This document shows positions 32,754-44,909 of a DNA stretch of 64,000 nucleotides, piece after piece (position 1 is the stretch's first letter; each line of letters begins with the position of its first letter). The DNA is from Streptomyces sp. Ncost-T10-10d. GTDB lineage: Bacteria > Actinomycetota > Actinomycetes > Streptomycetales > Streptomycetaceae. The translations under genes and the position numbers were made by a program. The notes below the pieces were generated by a model. The model did no database searches. It saw nothing but the letters and a program-made list of their open reading frames with translations, and was not told where the DNA came from. Where the stretch lies: positions 62,001-126,000 of the forward strand of contig NZ_FMDF01000073.1 in assembly GCF_900091955.1 (NCBI RefSeq). Direction: 5' to 3'.

Positions 32754-34681
32754 CACGCGCTTCCCCTCGTCGTCTGTGTGGCCCGCCTGCGACGCCCGCG
32801 TACGGACACGAGCCCCGCGATCACCACCACCACGGCGCCCGCTCCGGCAGCGGCCGCAATGCCGGTCCATCCTGCCCCGCCCGTACCACCGCTGTCTTCG
32901 GCACCACTCGAATTGCCGTTCTTGTCCGCCTTCTTGGCCAGGGCAGGAGCATGGTGTTCGGGGCCGGCCAGCTCGTCGCCGAGCACCGACACCCGCAGCA
33001 CCACACCGATCTGCGGGTTCTCCGCGATATCGGCGGCCCTCGCCCCCAGCGTCACCGAGATGTAGAAGTCACCCCCGGCGTGTACGGGCTGGACGTCGGA
33101 GCGGTACTCATAGCGGTTGGTCCAGGCGACCGGCACCCCGCCCATCCTGATCGCCGACGGGCGACCGTTGTACCTCGCCGTCGAGGTGAACTCGCCGCCT
33201 CCGGTGAGCGGGAAACGAGCGGGGGTGAACAGCTGGGTCGCCCCGTACGAGTACGTGGAAGTACCGCGCTCCACCGTAGGCTCGTTCGCGAACTCCACGT
33301 CGTAGCGCACCTGCTGCCCCCAGCCGGCCGGGACCTTGTACCAGAGGGTCTGCGACGGAAGGATCCGGTCGCGCCACACGCCCCGGCCGAGCTCCTCGGC
33401 GTCGTTGAAGCCGGTACCGCCCCGCACATCGTGGGGGTCGCCGGTGGGCAGCGCGGCGTCCTTGCCGCCCTTGCCGTACCCCGGCTGCGACTGGGCGGGC
33501 GTGACGCCCTTCTTCAGCGCCGCCTCCACCCCGTAAAGGAGCTCGAGCGGCCAACGTGCGGCGTCGGAGCCCTTCTTGCTCTCCCGCTCCACCACCAGCC
33601 AGTAGCGGCCCGCCCGGTCGCAGGCGTGGTTGCCCTCCTCCGCGGGGATACGGGCGACCGCCGAGGTCAGCGGGGTCGCGCCCTCCTTCTGGTAGAAGTG
33701 CGCGGTGTCCGTCCCGCAGGAACTGGCGGTGCCGTACACGATGCCGGTGCGCAGTGCGTCGAAGGTGTCGACGGCCGCCCCGGGCTGCGGCACCGCCGTC
33801 GCCGAGAAGTCCACCGTCGAAGCGGCGTCCAGGTCGACGGCGTAGTACCGCTTCTCACCGGGGCCGATGGTGTCCAGATACTGCCCCGGTACGAGCACGG
33901 GTGCCGCCGCACCCGTCGCCGTACCCTCGACCCGCTCGCCCCGGAACCGGTAGCCGTCCGCGGAGAGTTGCGACGCCCGCTGCAACTGCCGGGCCAGCGC
34001 CTCGGCATCTGGTGCGTCGTAGTAGCGGCCGTTGCCGGCCGCCGCGATGCATTCGAGCTGTTCGCGGGCCGCGCCCTTCACCTGGAAGCCGACCGTGTCG
34101 ATCCGCAGACCGACCCCCTCCTTGCCGAGCCGCTCGGCGACCTCGCAGGGCTGCGGCGTACCGCAGTTGTACTCGCCGTCGGAGATCAGCAGGATCGTGC
34201 GCGTGCCGATGGCACCGCCCGCGGGCCGCGGAAGGTCCTCGACGGCCTTCTGCAACGACAGCCCGATGGGAGTGTCGCCCTTGGGCTGTACGGCCGCCAC
34301 AGCCCGTTTCACGGCTTCCCGGTCGAGCCTCTGCACCGGCTGTACGAGCGTGGTGTCCGTGCAGCCCCGGGGACGGTCCGCGCCGTACACCCGCAGTCCG
34401 GTCGGATATCCGTCGGGAAGGCCGTCGACGACGGTGCCCACGGCCGTACGGGCGCTCTCCATCCGGGTACGCCCCGTACCGTCGTCGTCCCCCATGGATC
34501 CGGACGAGTCGAGCACCATGACCAGGCTGCTGCCCGAGCCGGGCGGGAGTGTCTCCGAAGTGGCGGGTGCACCGCCCGGTACTGCCGCGGCCGGCAACGC
34601 GCCCGCCACCAGGGCGAGCAGCGCCCCTCCGATCCATGCCCCCGCAGTTGCGGTACGGCGGTGGTCGTCCCGTGCCCTCAC
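32753..34681 (-). CDS. VWA-domain surface protein, 642 aa
   Basis: A signal peptide (about residues 1-35, ALLALVAGALPAAAVPG) precedes a von Willebrand A domain with an intact MIDAS (VLDSSGSMGDDDG, then LLISDGEYNCG), then a C-terminal outside domain (GEKRYYAVDLDA, YWLVVERESK, QTLWYKVPAGWGQQ) and a C-terminal membrane helix (AAAAGAGAVVVVIAGLVSV) with a basic end. Expected to be an extracytoplasmic, metal-dependent binding protein. Translationally coupled to the paralogue downstream. The ligand is unknown. Confidence 0.9.
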   Translation of the reverse strand: MRARDDHRRTATAGAWIGGALLALVAGALPAAAVPGGAPATSETLPPGSGSSLVMVLDSSGSMGDDDGTGRTRMESARTAVGTVVDGLPDGYPTGLRVYGADRPRGCTDTTLVQPVQRLDREAVKRAVAAVQPKGDTPIGLSLQKAVEDLPRPAGGAIGTRTILLISDGEYNCGTPQPCEVAERLGKEGVGLRIDTVGFQVKGAAREQLECIAAAGNGRYYDAPDAEALARQLQRASQLSADGYRFRGERVEGTATGAAAPVLVPGQYLDTIGPGEKRYYAVDLDAASTVDFSATAVPQPGAAVDTFDALRTGIVYGTASSCGTDTAHFYQKEGATPLTSAVARIPAEEGNHACDRAGRYWLVVERESKKGSDAARWPLELLYGVEAALKKGVTPAQSQPGYGKGGKDAALPTGDPHDVRGGTGFNDAEELGRGVWRDRILPSQTLWYKVPAGWGQQVRYDVEFANEPTVERGTSTYSYGATQLFTPARFPLTGGGEFTSTARYNGRPSAIRMGGVPVAWTNRYEYRSDVQPVHAGGDFYISVTLGARAADIAENPQIGVVLRVSVLGDELAGPEHHAPALAKKADKNGNSSGAEDSGGTGGAGWTGIAAAAGAGAVVVVIAGLVSVRGRRRRATQTTRGSA

Positions 34682-34785
34682 CCGTGCCCCCTCGACCGAA
34701 AGTCCGGCTGTTTTGCTCTCGCAACCTATTGATTTGCTTAGGTGAACTCAAGGGCACAGGTGTCACGGTCCCGCAACAGCACGAA

Positions 34786-34810
34786 GCCCCGGCCGCTCAG
34801 CGACCGGGGC
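34786..34810 (-). terminator. Hairpin after DLW-39
   Basis: GCCCCGG (34786-34792) pairs with CCGGGGC (34804-34810), 22 bases past the DLW-39 stop. A short stem and no T-tract, so modest support. Confidence 0.5.
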
Positions 34811-34831
34811 CCGCAATCAGGCTGTTCTGTC

Positions 34832-34966
34832 TCACACACCCGAACCTGCGGGCACGGAGTCAGTCGCCTCCGTCCACAGATCCTGCTCGGCGCGATCCGC
34901 CTGGATCTGGCGGTACACGAGGAGCCCGCCGATGGCGGCCAGTGCGACCAGGAGAAGCTTCTTCAC
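34832..34966 (-). CDS. DLW-39 family small protein, 44 aa
   Basis: MKKLLLVALAAIGGLLVYRQ then a charged tail containing AEQDLWTEATD. The DLW motif and the length of about 39-44 residues define the DLW-39 family found in nearly all Streptomyces near gyrA/tRNA-Ile. One membrane helix. The function is unknown. GTG start (34966-34964). Confidence 0.88.
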   Translation of the reverse strand: MKKLLLVALAAIGGLLVYRQIQADRAEQDLWTEATDSVPAGSGV

Positions 34967-35273
34967 CGCGCGACCTCGTCTTTCCTTGACGTAGGGGACT
35001 TCTGCCGCCCGACTATACACACCGGCCGATATCGATCGGTGACCTACCTGCGGCCCAACTGGCGTCCAGGGAAAAGCGATCATCCAAGGATCGCTCCGGC
35101 GGGAGGACCTGGCCACGCCGATCGCCCCGCACAAGCCCGTCAAGGCCAGTTGAACCATACGAGTGGTGTTCATCTGAAGATCGGCGGATCGGTGGCGTCG
35201 GTCCATGAAATCGCGGGCCACATCCACATCATCGGAAAGGTAAGCAAACCGGACTACCCGAAAGCGAGGGGCC
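34967..35273. other. Divergent intergenic region, DLW-39 / small secreted protein
   Basis: About 307 bases. TATAGT on the minus strand (35017-35012) is a candidate -10 for DLW-39, and CCGAT-ATCG-ATCGG (35026-35039) is an inverted repeat just upstream of it. I see no gene. Confidence 0.4.
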
Positions 35274-35645
35274 ATGAGCACCGTCAAGGCCAAGAACATC
35301 TGGACCGCCTTCGTCACCGCCTTCTTCGCACTCCTCGCCGCACTGGGGCTCATGAGCACCCCGGCGGCGGCCACGGAGCCGAGCACCACGGAGCCGACCA
35401 CCACGAACCAGGAGCACACGGGTGCGACCGCGGCAACCGCGACCACCCCGTCGGTGCGATGGACCCTTCCGCGTGACAGGGCGCTGCCACCCACGATGAA
35501 GCAGCGCATCCGCGCCGAGGCACACGGCTCCTCACCCGCCACCCGGCATCTGTCCACAGAAACGACGGACGCCATGGAGACCAGGAACACCGCCCGCGCC
35601 GACCACGGAGCCCCGGCGGGGGACGCATCCCTCCTCCCACCATGA
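35274..35645 (+). CDS. Small secreted protein, DUF6344-like, 123 aa
   Basis: A signal-peptide-like start (KAKNIWTAFVTAFFALLAALGLMSTPAAAT), a Thr-rich segment of about 35 residues and a conserved-looking WTLPRDRALPPTMKQRIRAEAHG. That last block resembles the Streptomyces DUF6344 family, from memory. Probably exported. The function is unknown. ATG 35274 after GCGAGGGGCC. Confidence 0.7.
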   Translation: MSTVKAKNIWTAFVTAFFALLAALGLMSTPAAATEPSTTEPTTTNQEHTGATAATATTPSVRWTLPRDRALPPTMKQRIRAEAHGSSPATRHLSTETTDAMETRNTARADHGAPAGDASLLPP

Positions 35646-35667
35646 GAGCCACGCCACTGACACACAC

Positions 35668-35705
35668 AGCCCCTGGACCGGTTCGCTCCGGACGGGGGCT
35701 TCTTC
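35668..35705 (+). terminator. Interrupted hairpin after the secreted-protein gene
   Basis: AGCCCC (35668-35673) with GGGGCT (35695-35700), and CCGG (35678-35681) with 35688-35691, joined by an internal loop and followed by TCTTC. It lies 23 bases past the stop. Confidence 0.5.
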
Positions 35706-35825
35706 ATGTGCTCAGCCCCTGCACTGCCCCCGTCAGCGCGGGAGCACGGCACATCTCCGTGCCGCACCGGGCCCCGGGCCCGGGAGGAACGCCGGACGCG
35801 GCAAGACCTGGAGCGAAAGATCGCG

Positions 35826-36047
35826 GGAGAAGGCTGGAGTCAGGAACCGGACAAGGATCCGATCTCCTCCTCCGAGAGAGGCGGCCTGATCGATCCCGCC
35901 GGCTTCTCCCGCAGTTTCAACGCCCTGGTGAAACGATCCCGAGTGCGCCGGATCACGGTACGGCTCGCTCAGCACACCTGCGGCACCTTGCCGGCCTTCC
36001 TGAAGGTGCACCCCAAGGTCGCGCTGGAAGATCTACTCATCGGCTGA
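35826..36047 (+). pseudogene. Tyrosine recombinase (integrase) C-terminal relic
   Basis: The frame reads GLIDPAGFSRSFNALVKRS, RRITVRLAQHTCGTLPA and HPKVALEDLLIG. In intact integrases of integrative elements this is G-x-x-x-x-P-NF-x-RxF, then LRHTCAT and an LGH-like box. Here the arginine of the RHT box is lost (AQHTC) and the catalytic tyrosine end is missing. It sits 56 bases from tRNA-Ile, a common integration target. Confidence 0.7.
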
Positions 36048-36063
36048 TGCCGGCCGGAGATGC

Positions 36064-36099
36064 CAAAGACCCCCAACCAGGATCGGTTGGGGGTCTTTG
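36064..36099. terminator. Terminator after tRNA-Ile
   Basis: CAAAGACCCCCAACC (36064-36078) pairs perfectly with 36085-36099 around a 6-base loop. It starts 4 bases past the minus-strand tRNA-Ile 3' end and also closes the integrase relic on the plus strand. Confidence 0.85.
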
Positions 36100-36102
36100 A
36101 AC

Positions 36103-36179
36103 TGGTGGGGCTAACAGGATTTGAACCTGTGGCCTCATCCTTATCAGGGATGCGCTCTAACCAACTGAGCTATAGCCCC
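36103..36179 (-). tRNA. tRNA-Ile (GAT)
   Basis: 77 nt including an encoded 3' CCA. Acceptor GGGGCTA/TAGCCCC, anticodon stem CATCC/GGATG around CTGATAA (anticodon GAT), T-arm ACAGGTTCAAATCCTGT. It follows gyrA and DUF3566 as in most actinobacteria. Confidence 0.97.
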
Positions 36180-36249
36180 GCCGCGCTGTGCGCTGACTTC
36201 TGAAGATTAGCGCACGTCGGGGCCAGTCCCAAAATCGATACCCGGCGCC

Positions 36250-36912
36250 CTACTCGTCCTCGGCCAGCGTGAGCTCGATACCGCCCACGAAGCCCGCCGA
36301 CAAGTTGTAGATGAAGGAGCCCAGCGTCGCCAGCGCGGTCGCCAGGACCACATCGATCACAGCGATGACCGAGGTGAAGATGAGGACCCGCGGCAGCGAC
36401 AGGAACGACTGAAGATCGAAGCCGTTGTTCTCGTTCGATCCGGTGGCCTCGCTGATCGTGCCGCCCACGGTGGAGAAGACGCCCATCGCGTCCATGACCA
36501 TCCACAGCACCGCGGCCGCCACCACCGTGCAGATACCGAGCGCGATGGAGAGCAGGAAGCTGACCTTCATCACCGACCACGGGTCGGCCTTGGCCACCCG
36601 CAGGCGTGCCTTACGGATACGCGGAGTGGTCCGCGCCCCTGTCCGCGGCCGTCGGGCCGCCTGCGCGGCGGCGGCGCCCTGCGTCCCGCCCGCGGGCGAG
36701 GGGTACGCCTGCGGCGGGTGATACGGCCCGCTCGCCTGGCCCGGTGCGGGCTCGCGCTCACCGGGCAACGGCCCGGTCGCGTAACCCTCGTACTGGGGCT
36801 GAGGCCCCCGAGTATCCGTCACAGTGCCCCCTTGGGAGTCCGTGGCAGGGCCACGGGCACCGTTCGCTCCAGCTCCGGAAGCGGCCGAACCGGCGCCCGT
36901 GGCTCCACTCAC
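36250..36912 (-). CDS. DUF3566 membrane protein, 220 aa
   Basis: A Gly/Pro/Ala-rich start of about 110 residues, then KARLRVAKADPWSVMKVSFLLSIALGICTVVAAAV and further membrane segments ending GFVGGIELTLAEDE. This is the DUF3566 pattern, with its fixed place directly after gyrA in actinobacteria. GTG 36912 is 3 bases beyond the gyrA stop, so cotranscription is likely. The function is unknown. Confidence 0.92.
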   Translation of the reverse strand: MSGATGAGSAASGAGANGARGPATDSQGGTVTDTRGPQPQYEGYATGPLPGEREPAPGQASGPYHPPQAYPSPAGGTQGAAAAQAARRPRTGARTTPRIRKARLRVAKADPWSVMKVSFLLSIALGICTVVAAAVLWMVMDAMGVFSTVGGTISEATGSNENNGFDLQSFLSLPRVLIFTSVIAVIDVVLATALATLGSFIYNLSAGFVGGIELTLAEDE

Positions 36913-36915
36913 GCT

Positions 36916-39549
36916 CTACTCCTCGTGCTCCCCAGCCGAAGGCGACGTGCCTTCGACATTGCCCTCGACCGTGCTCTCTGCAGCCTCTGCCGTCGCGGCC
37001 TCGGCGTCCTCGGACCCCTCGACCTCTTCGGCCTCGCGGCCGGCTTCGGCGTTACGAGCGATACCGACGACGGCATCGCGCTTGCCCAGATTGATCAGTT
37101 GGACGCCCATGGTGTCACGGCCCGTCTCCCTGACTTCATTGACTCGCGTACGAATCACACCACCGCCGAGCGTGATGGCGAGGATCTCATCCGTCTCCTC
37201 GACCACCAGCGCACCGACCAGCGAGCCCCTGTCCTCCACGATCTTGGCAGCCTTGATGCCCAGGCCACCACGACCCTGAACGCGGTACTCGTCGACGGGA
37301 GTCCGCTTCGCGTACCCACCATCGGTGGCAGTGAACACGAACGTACCCGGCCGGACAACATTCATCGAGAGCAGTTCGTCGCCTTCGCGGAAACTCATGC
37401 CCTTGACGCCCGACGTGGCACGGCCCATCGGGCGCAGCGCATCGTCCGTCGCAGTGAACCTGATCGACTGGGCCTTCTTGCTGATGAGCAGCAGATCGTC
37501 CTCGGCCGACACCAGCTCCGCGCCGATCAGCTCGTCGGCCGTGCCTGCGGCGCCGTCCGCCGTCTCCCGGAGGTTGATGGCGATGACACCACCGGAACGC
37601 GGCGAGTCATAGTCCTTCAGCGCGGTCTTCTTCACCAGACCGCCCTTCGTGGCCAGGATCAGATAGGGCGCGGCCTCGTAGTCACGGATCGCCAGGATCT
37701 GGGCGATCTGCTCGTCCGGCTGGAATGCCAGCAGGTTGGCGACATGCTGACCACGGGCATCGCGGCCGGCATCCGGGAGCTCGTACGCCTTCGCCCGGTA
37801 CACCCGGCCCTTGTTCGTGAAGAACAGCAGCCAGTGGTGCGTCGTCGACACGAAGAAATGGTCGACGATGTCGTCTTCCTTCAGCTTCGTACCGCGCACG
37901 CCCTTGCCGCCGCGCTTCTGCGAGCGGTAGTCGTCCGTCTTCGTACGCTTCACATAGCCGCCGCGCGAGATCGTGACGACGATGTCCTCCTCGGCGATCA
38001 GGTCCTCGATGGACATGTCACCGTCAAAGGGCACCAGCTTGGAACGCCGGTCGTCGCCGAACTTCTCGACGATCGCCGCCAGCTCCTCGCTGACGATCCG
38101 ACGCTGCCGCTCCGTCGACACCAGGATCGCGTTGTACTCGTTGATCTTCGCCTGGAGCTCGTCGTGCTCGGCCGTGATCTTCTGGTGCTCCAGCGCGGCC
38201 AGCCGGCGCAGCTGCATCTCCAGGATCGCGTTCGCCTGGATCTCGTCGATCTCCAGCAGGCCCATCAGGCCCTCGCGCGCCACCTCGACCGTCTGGCTGC
38301 GCCGGATGAGGGCGATGACCTCGTCGATCGCGTCCAGCGCCTTGAGCAGACCACGCAGAATGTGCGCCCGCTCCTCCGCCTTGCGCAGACGGAACTTCGT
38401 ACGCCGGACAATGACCTCGATCTGGTGCGTCACCCAGTGGCGGATGAACGCGTCGATCGACAGGGTGCGCGGCACACCGTCGACCAGTGCCAGCATGTTG
38501 GCGCCGAAATTGGTCTGCAGATCGGTGTGCTTGTACAGGTTGTTCAGAACGACCTTGGCGACCGCGTCCCGCTTCAGCACGACGACCAGACGCTGACCCG
38601 TACGCGACGAGGTCTCGTCACGGACGTCCGCGATCCCGCCGACCTTGCCGTCCTTCACCAGGTCGGCGATCTTCTGCGCCAGATTGTCGGGGTTGGTCTG
38701 GTACGGAAGCTCCGTGACGACCAGGCACTGCCGGTTCTGGATCTCCTCGACCGCGACGACCGCACGCATCGTGATCGAACCACGGCCGGTGCGGTACGCC
38801 TCCTCGATGCCCTTGCGGCCCACGACGAGCGCACCCGTCGGGAAGTCCGGGCCCTTGATCCGCTCGATCAGCGCGTCCAGGAGCTCCTCCTGCGAGGCCT
38901 CCGGGTGCTCCAGGTACCACTGCGCACCCTCCGCGACCTCACGCAGGTTGTGCGGCGGGATGTTGGTCGCCATACCGACCGCGATGCCCGCGGAACCGTT
39001 GACCAGCAGATTCGGGAAGCGCGCCGGCAGAACCGTCGGCTCCTGGTTGCGGCCGTCGTAGTTGTCCTGGAAATCGACGGTCTCCTCGTCGATGTCCCGG
39101 ACCATCTCCATGGACAGCGGCATCATCTTGCACTCGGTGTACCGCATGGCGGCGGCCGGGTCGTTGCCCGGAGAACCGAAGTTGCCGTTGGAGTCCACCA
39201 GCGGCATGCGCATCGACCACGGCTGTGCCAGTCGCACCAGTGCGTCGTAGATCGACGAGTCACCGTGCGGGTGGTACGTACCCATGACGTCACCGACGAC
39301 ACGGGCACACTTGTAGAAGCCCTTCTCGGGCCGGTAACCGCCGTCGTACATCGCGTACAGCACCCGGCGGTGGACGGGCTTGAGACCGTCCCGTACGTCA
39401 GGCAGCGCACGCGAGACGATCACGGACATCGCGTAGTCGAGGTAGGAGCGCTGCATCTCCGTCTCGAGCCCCACGGGCTCGACACGCATGCCCACGCCGG
39501 CGGCGGCGGGCTCCTCTTCAGGTGTCACAGGGGTGTTCTCGTCGGCCAT
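36916..39549 (-). CDS. gyrA: DNA gyrase subunit A
   Basis: 877 residues. It carries the DNA breakage-reunion domain with catalytic Tyr137 (AAMRYTE), the quinolone-determining segment [12 protein letters not shown], and C-terminal beta-pinwheel repeats including the GyrA box QKRGGKG. A glutamate- and alanine-rich tail of about 50 residues follows. It introduces negative supercoils with GyrB. It lies 46 bases after gyrB in the same operon. Confidence 0.99.
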   Translation of the reverse strand: MADENTPVTPEEEPAAAGVGMRVEPVGLETEMQRSYLDYAMSVIVSRALPDVRDGLKPVHRRVLYAMYDGGYRPEKGFYKCARVVGDVMGTYHPHGDSSIYDALVRLAQPWSMRMPLVDSNGNFGSPGNDPAAAMRYTECKMMPLSMEMVRDIDEETVDFQDNYDGRNQEPTVLPARFPNLLVNGSAGIAVGMATNIPPHNLREVAEGAQWYLEHPEASQEELLDALIERIKGPDFPTGALVVGRKGIEEAYRTGRGSITMRAVVAVEEIQNRQCLVVTELPYQTNPDNLAQKIADLVKDGKVGGIADVRDETSSRTGQRLVVVLKRDAVAKVVLNNLYKHTDLQTNFGANMLALVDGVPRTLSIDAFIRHWVTHQIEVIVRRTKFRLRKAEERAHILRGLLKALDAIDEVIALIRRSQTVEVAREGLMGLLEIDEIQANAILEMQLRRLAALEHQKITAEHDELQAKINEYNAILVSTERQRRIVSEELAAIVEKFGDDRRSKLVPFDGDMSIEDLIAEEDIVVTISRGGYVKRTKTDDYRSQKRGGKGVRGTKLKEDDIVDHFFVSTTHHWLLFFTNKGRVYRAKAYELPDAGRDARGQHVANLLAFQPDEQIAQILAIRDYEAAPYLILATKGGLVKKTALKDYDSPRSGGVIAINLRETADGAAGTADELIGAELVSAEDDLLLISKKAQSIRFTATDDALRPMGRATSGVKGMSFREGDELLSMNVVRPGTFVFTATDGGYAKRTPVDEYRVQGRGGLGIKAAKIVEDRGSLVGALVVEETDEILAITLGGGVIRTRVNEVRETGRDTMGVQLINLGKRDAVVGIARNAEAGREAEEVEGSEDAEAATAEAAESTVEGNVEGTSPSAGEHEE

Positions 39550-39595
39550 TGCTGGTCAAAGTCCTTTCGAGCGGCGGCTTGCTGGTGCGGCCGAC

Positions 39596-42102
<2,507 letters not shown>

Positions 42103-42687
42103 TCATCCGTATGTATCGCCAGGACCGGTGCTCCCCGGCGCCCGCAGTGGACCGAATCTGCGCTGCGGACCCCCCGGCCCCAACACCTTGATCAACCTCA
42201 CCGTGCCATGCCCCAGATCCGCATTCAGCCGGGCCACCAGCTGAGGCGCCAGCAACCTCAGCTGCGTCGCCCACGCCGTCGAATCGCACTGCACCGTCAG
42301 CACCCGCTCGTCCGGATCCTCGTCGTACCGCAGCGGCACACAGTGATTGGCCAGATCCTCACCGACGATCTGCGGCCAGCGCCCCATCACCCCACCCACC
42401 GCCGCAGGCGTCTCCCAGCCACGCTCAGTGATCAGACGATTGATCGCAGCACCCAACGGCAACGGGTCGCGCCCATCCGCCCGCGCCCCCGAACGCAGCC
42501 CACCACCCCGCCTGGCCTGCTTCTTCTGCTGAGCCGCAGCACCACGCGCCCGCGCCTGCTCCTTCGCCGCGCGCAAAGCCACCCGCGCCAGATCGACACC
42601 CGACGGCTCCGGCTGCTTCCCGTCCACCGGCCGCTCCTGCGGCTGCTCCCCAGAAGCCCCGGACGCCTCACCACGGCCACCGCTCAC
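42103..42687 (-). CDS. dciA: DUF721/DciA family protein
   Basis: 194 residues. A charged, disordered N-terminus of about 70 residues precedes the DUF721 domain: [37 protein letters not shown] and [21 protein letters not shown]. DciA proteins help load the replicative helicase DnaB. GTG 42687 overlaps the recF stop (GTGA). Confidence 0.88.
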   Translation of the reverse strand: MSGGRGEASGASGEQPQERPVDGKQPEPSGVDLARVALRAAKEQARARGAAAQQKKQARRGGGLRSGARADGRDPLPLGAAINRLITERGWETPAAVGGVMGRWPQIVGEDLANHCVPLRYDEDPDERVLTVQCDSTAWATQLRLLAPQLVARLNADLGHGTVRLIKVLGPGGPQRRFGPLRAPGSTGPGDTYG

Positions 42688-43814
42688 AGCCGCTCCACCT
42701 CACCCGCGGACACCACATACCGCGTCCCCGCCAGCACACCCGGAACGTCCTCGCCCACCGCAGCCGTCACCAGCACCTGCTCGCCCGGAGCCACCAGCTC
42801 CGCCAACCGCTCACGACGACGCGCATCCAGCTCGGCAAAGACATCGTCCAGCACCAGCACCGGCTCATTGCCCTCGCCGCGCAGCAGATCGTACGAAGCC
42901 AGCCGCAGCGCCAACGCATACGACCAGGACTCACCGTGGCTCGCGTACCCCTTGGCCGGCATCCCCCGCAACCCCAGCAACAGATCGTCACGGTGCGGAC
43001 CGACCAACGTCACACCCCGCTCGATCTCCTGCTTACGCACCTCCATCAGGGCCGCGATCAGCAGCTCGTACAGCTCCTCACGCGTACGCACCGAATCCGC
43101 ACCCGCACCGATCGAACTGCGGTACTCCAACGCCACCGGACCTCCACCCGGCGCCACATCCGCATACGCCTTGTCGGCCAGCGGCTGCAACGCAGCGATC
43201 AGATCCAGCCGCTGCGCCAGCAGCTCCGCACCCACCCGGCCCAGATGCTGGTCCCACACATCGAGCGTGGACAGATCCATCGACCGGCCACCGTGCCTGC
43301 GCGCCATCGCCGCCGATTTCAGCAACGTGTTGCGCTGCTTCAGCACTCGCTCGTAGTCCGAACGCACCCCCGCCATCCGCGGCGAGCGCGCCGTTATCAG
43401 CTCGTCGAGAAAGCGTCGGCGCTCCCCGGGGTCCCCCTTGACCAGCGCCAGATCCTCCGGCGCGAACAGCACCGTACGTACGATCCCCAGCACATCACGT
43501 GGTCTGACCTGCGACGATCTATTGATCCGGGCCCGATTGGCCTTGCCCGGATTGAGCTCCAGCTCGACGAGCTGCGAGCGCTCGCCCTGCGTCACGGCAG
43601 CCCGGATGACAGCCCGGTCCGCGCCCATCCGCACCAGCGGCGCATCGGAGGAGACCCGATGGCTGCCGAGCGTCGCAAGGTAGCCGACGGCCTCCACCAG
43701 ATTCGTCTTGCCCTGGCCGTTGGCCCCCACGAAAGCGGTGACGCCCGGATCGAGAGGTACCTCGACCCGGGCGTACGAGCGGAAGTCGGCCAGCGAGAGA
43801 TGCGTGACATGCAT
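42684..43814 (-). CDS. recF: DNA replication/repair protein RecF
   Basis: 376 residues of an SMC-like ATPase: [16 protein letters not shown], Walker [14 protein letters not shown], the signature region and Walker [13 protein letters not shown]. It loads RecA at single-strand gaps. ATG 43814. It lies between gnd and dciA in the usual dnaA-dnaN-gnd-recF order of streptomycetes. Confidence 0.97.
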   Translation of the reverse strand: MHVTHLSLADFRSYARVEVPLDPGVTAFVGANGQGKTNLVEAVGYLATLGSHRVSSDAPLVRMGADRAVIRAAVTQGERSQLVELELNPGKANRARINRSSQVRPRDVLGIVRTVLFAPEDLALVKGDPGERRRFLDELITARSPRMAGVRSDYERVLKQRNTLLKSAAMARRHGGRSMDLSTLDVWDQHLGRVGAELLAQRLDLIAALQPLADKAYADVAPGGGPVALEYRSSIGAGADSVRTREELYELLIAALMEVRKQEIERGVTLVGPHRDDLLLGLRGMPAKGYASHGESWSYALALRLASYDLLRGEGNEPVLVLDDVFAELDARRRERLAELVAPGEQVLVTAAVGEDVPGVLAGTRYVVSAGEVERL

Positions 43815-43900
43815 GGGTGTACGCCGACCTTCCCGGCTTCCTGCTCCGTGCTCCGTAGTTACGGGTCGGACGCCTCGGCCCGGCCCGCTCCTCGTTGCGG

Positions 43901-44779
43901 TTACTTCTTGTTCTCGACCGCGTGGCCGCCGAACTGGTTGCGCAGCGCGGCGATCATCTTCATCTGCGGGGAGTCGTCCTGGCGCGAGGCGAAACGCGCG
44001 AAGAGCGACGCGGTGATCGCGGGCAGCGGCACGGCGTTGTCGATCGCCGCCTCGACAGTCCAGCGGCCCTCGCCGGAGTCGGCGGCGAAGCCACGGAGCT
44101 TGTCGAGGTGCTCGTCGTCGTCCAGGGCGTTGACGGCCAGGTCGAGCAGCCAGGAACGGATGACCGTGCCTTCCTGCCAGGAGCGGAAGACCTCGCGCAC
44201 ATCGGTGACGGAGTCGACCTTCTCCAGGAGCTCCCAGCCCTCGGCGTAGGCCTGCATCATCGCGTACTCGATGCCGTTGTGGACCATCTTCGCGAAGTGC
44301 CCGGCGCCGACCTTGCCCGCGTGGACGGAACCGAAGTCGCCCTCGGGCTTCAGCGCGTCGAAGACCGGCTGGACCTTCGCCACGTTCTCAGCGTCGCCGC
44401 CGTACATCAGCGCGTAGCCGTTCTCCAGACCCCAGACGCCGCCGGAGACACCGCAGTCCACGAAGCCGATGCCCTTGATGCCCAGCTCGACCGCGTGCTT
44501 CTCGTCGTCCGTCCAGCGGGAGTTTCCGCCGTCCACGACGATGTCACCGGGCGAGAGGAGCCCGGCCAGCTCGTCGATGGTGGCCTGGGTCGGCGCACCG
44601 GCCGGCACCATCACCCAGACGACCCTGGGACCCTTCAGCTTGCCCACAAGCTCTTCGAGGCTGTGGACATCGGAGACGTCCGGGTTGCGGTCGTAACCGA
44701 TGACGGTGTGGCCTGCGCGGCGGATGCGCTCGCGCATGTTGCCGCCCATCTTGCCGAGGCCGACGAGACCGAGCTCCAT
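43901..44779 (-). CDS. gnd: 6-phosphogluconate dehydrogenase (decarboxylating), short form
   Basis: 292 residues, much shorter than the 470-residue type: [18 protein letters not shown] (NAD(P) site), [23 protein letters not shown] and [18 protein letters not shown]. This is the YqeC/GntZ-like class, which prefers NAD+. It converts 6-phosphogluconate to ribulose 5-phosphate. Presence between dnaN and recF is a Streptomyces trait. Confidence 0.95.
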   Translation of the reverse strand: MELGLVGLGKMGGNMRERIRRAGHTVIGYDRNPDVSDVHSLEELVGKLKGPRVVWVMVPAGAPTQATIDELAGLLSPGDIVVDGGNSRWTDDEKHAVELGIKGIGFVDCGVSGGVWGLENGYALMYGGDAENVAKVQPVFDALKPEGDFGSVHAGKVGAGHFAKMVHNGIEYAMMQAYAEGWELLEKVDSVTDVREVFRSWQEGTVIRSWLLDLAVNALDDDEHLDKLRGFAADSGEGRWTVEAAIDNAVPLPAITASLFARFASRQDDSPQMKMIAALRNQFGGHAVENKK

Positions 44780-44909
44780 CAGAGATTCCTTAAGCGTTGT
44801 GCCGATTCGTACCCAAGGCCGAGCCTACGCCCGGCAGGGGACAGACCGACGGGCACGCTCGGCACTGAGCTTGACCGTCGGGTGCTGCCTTGCAGGACCG
44901 ATGGCCGGA

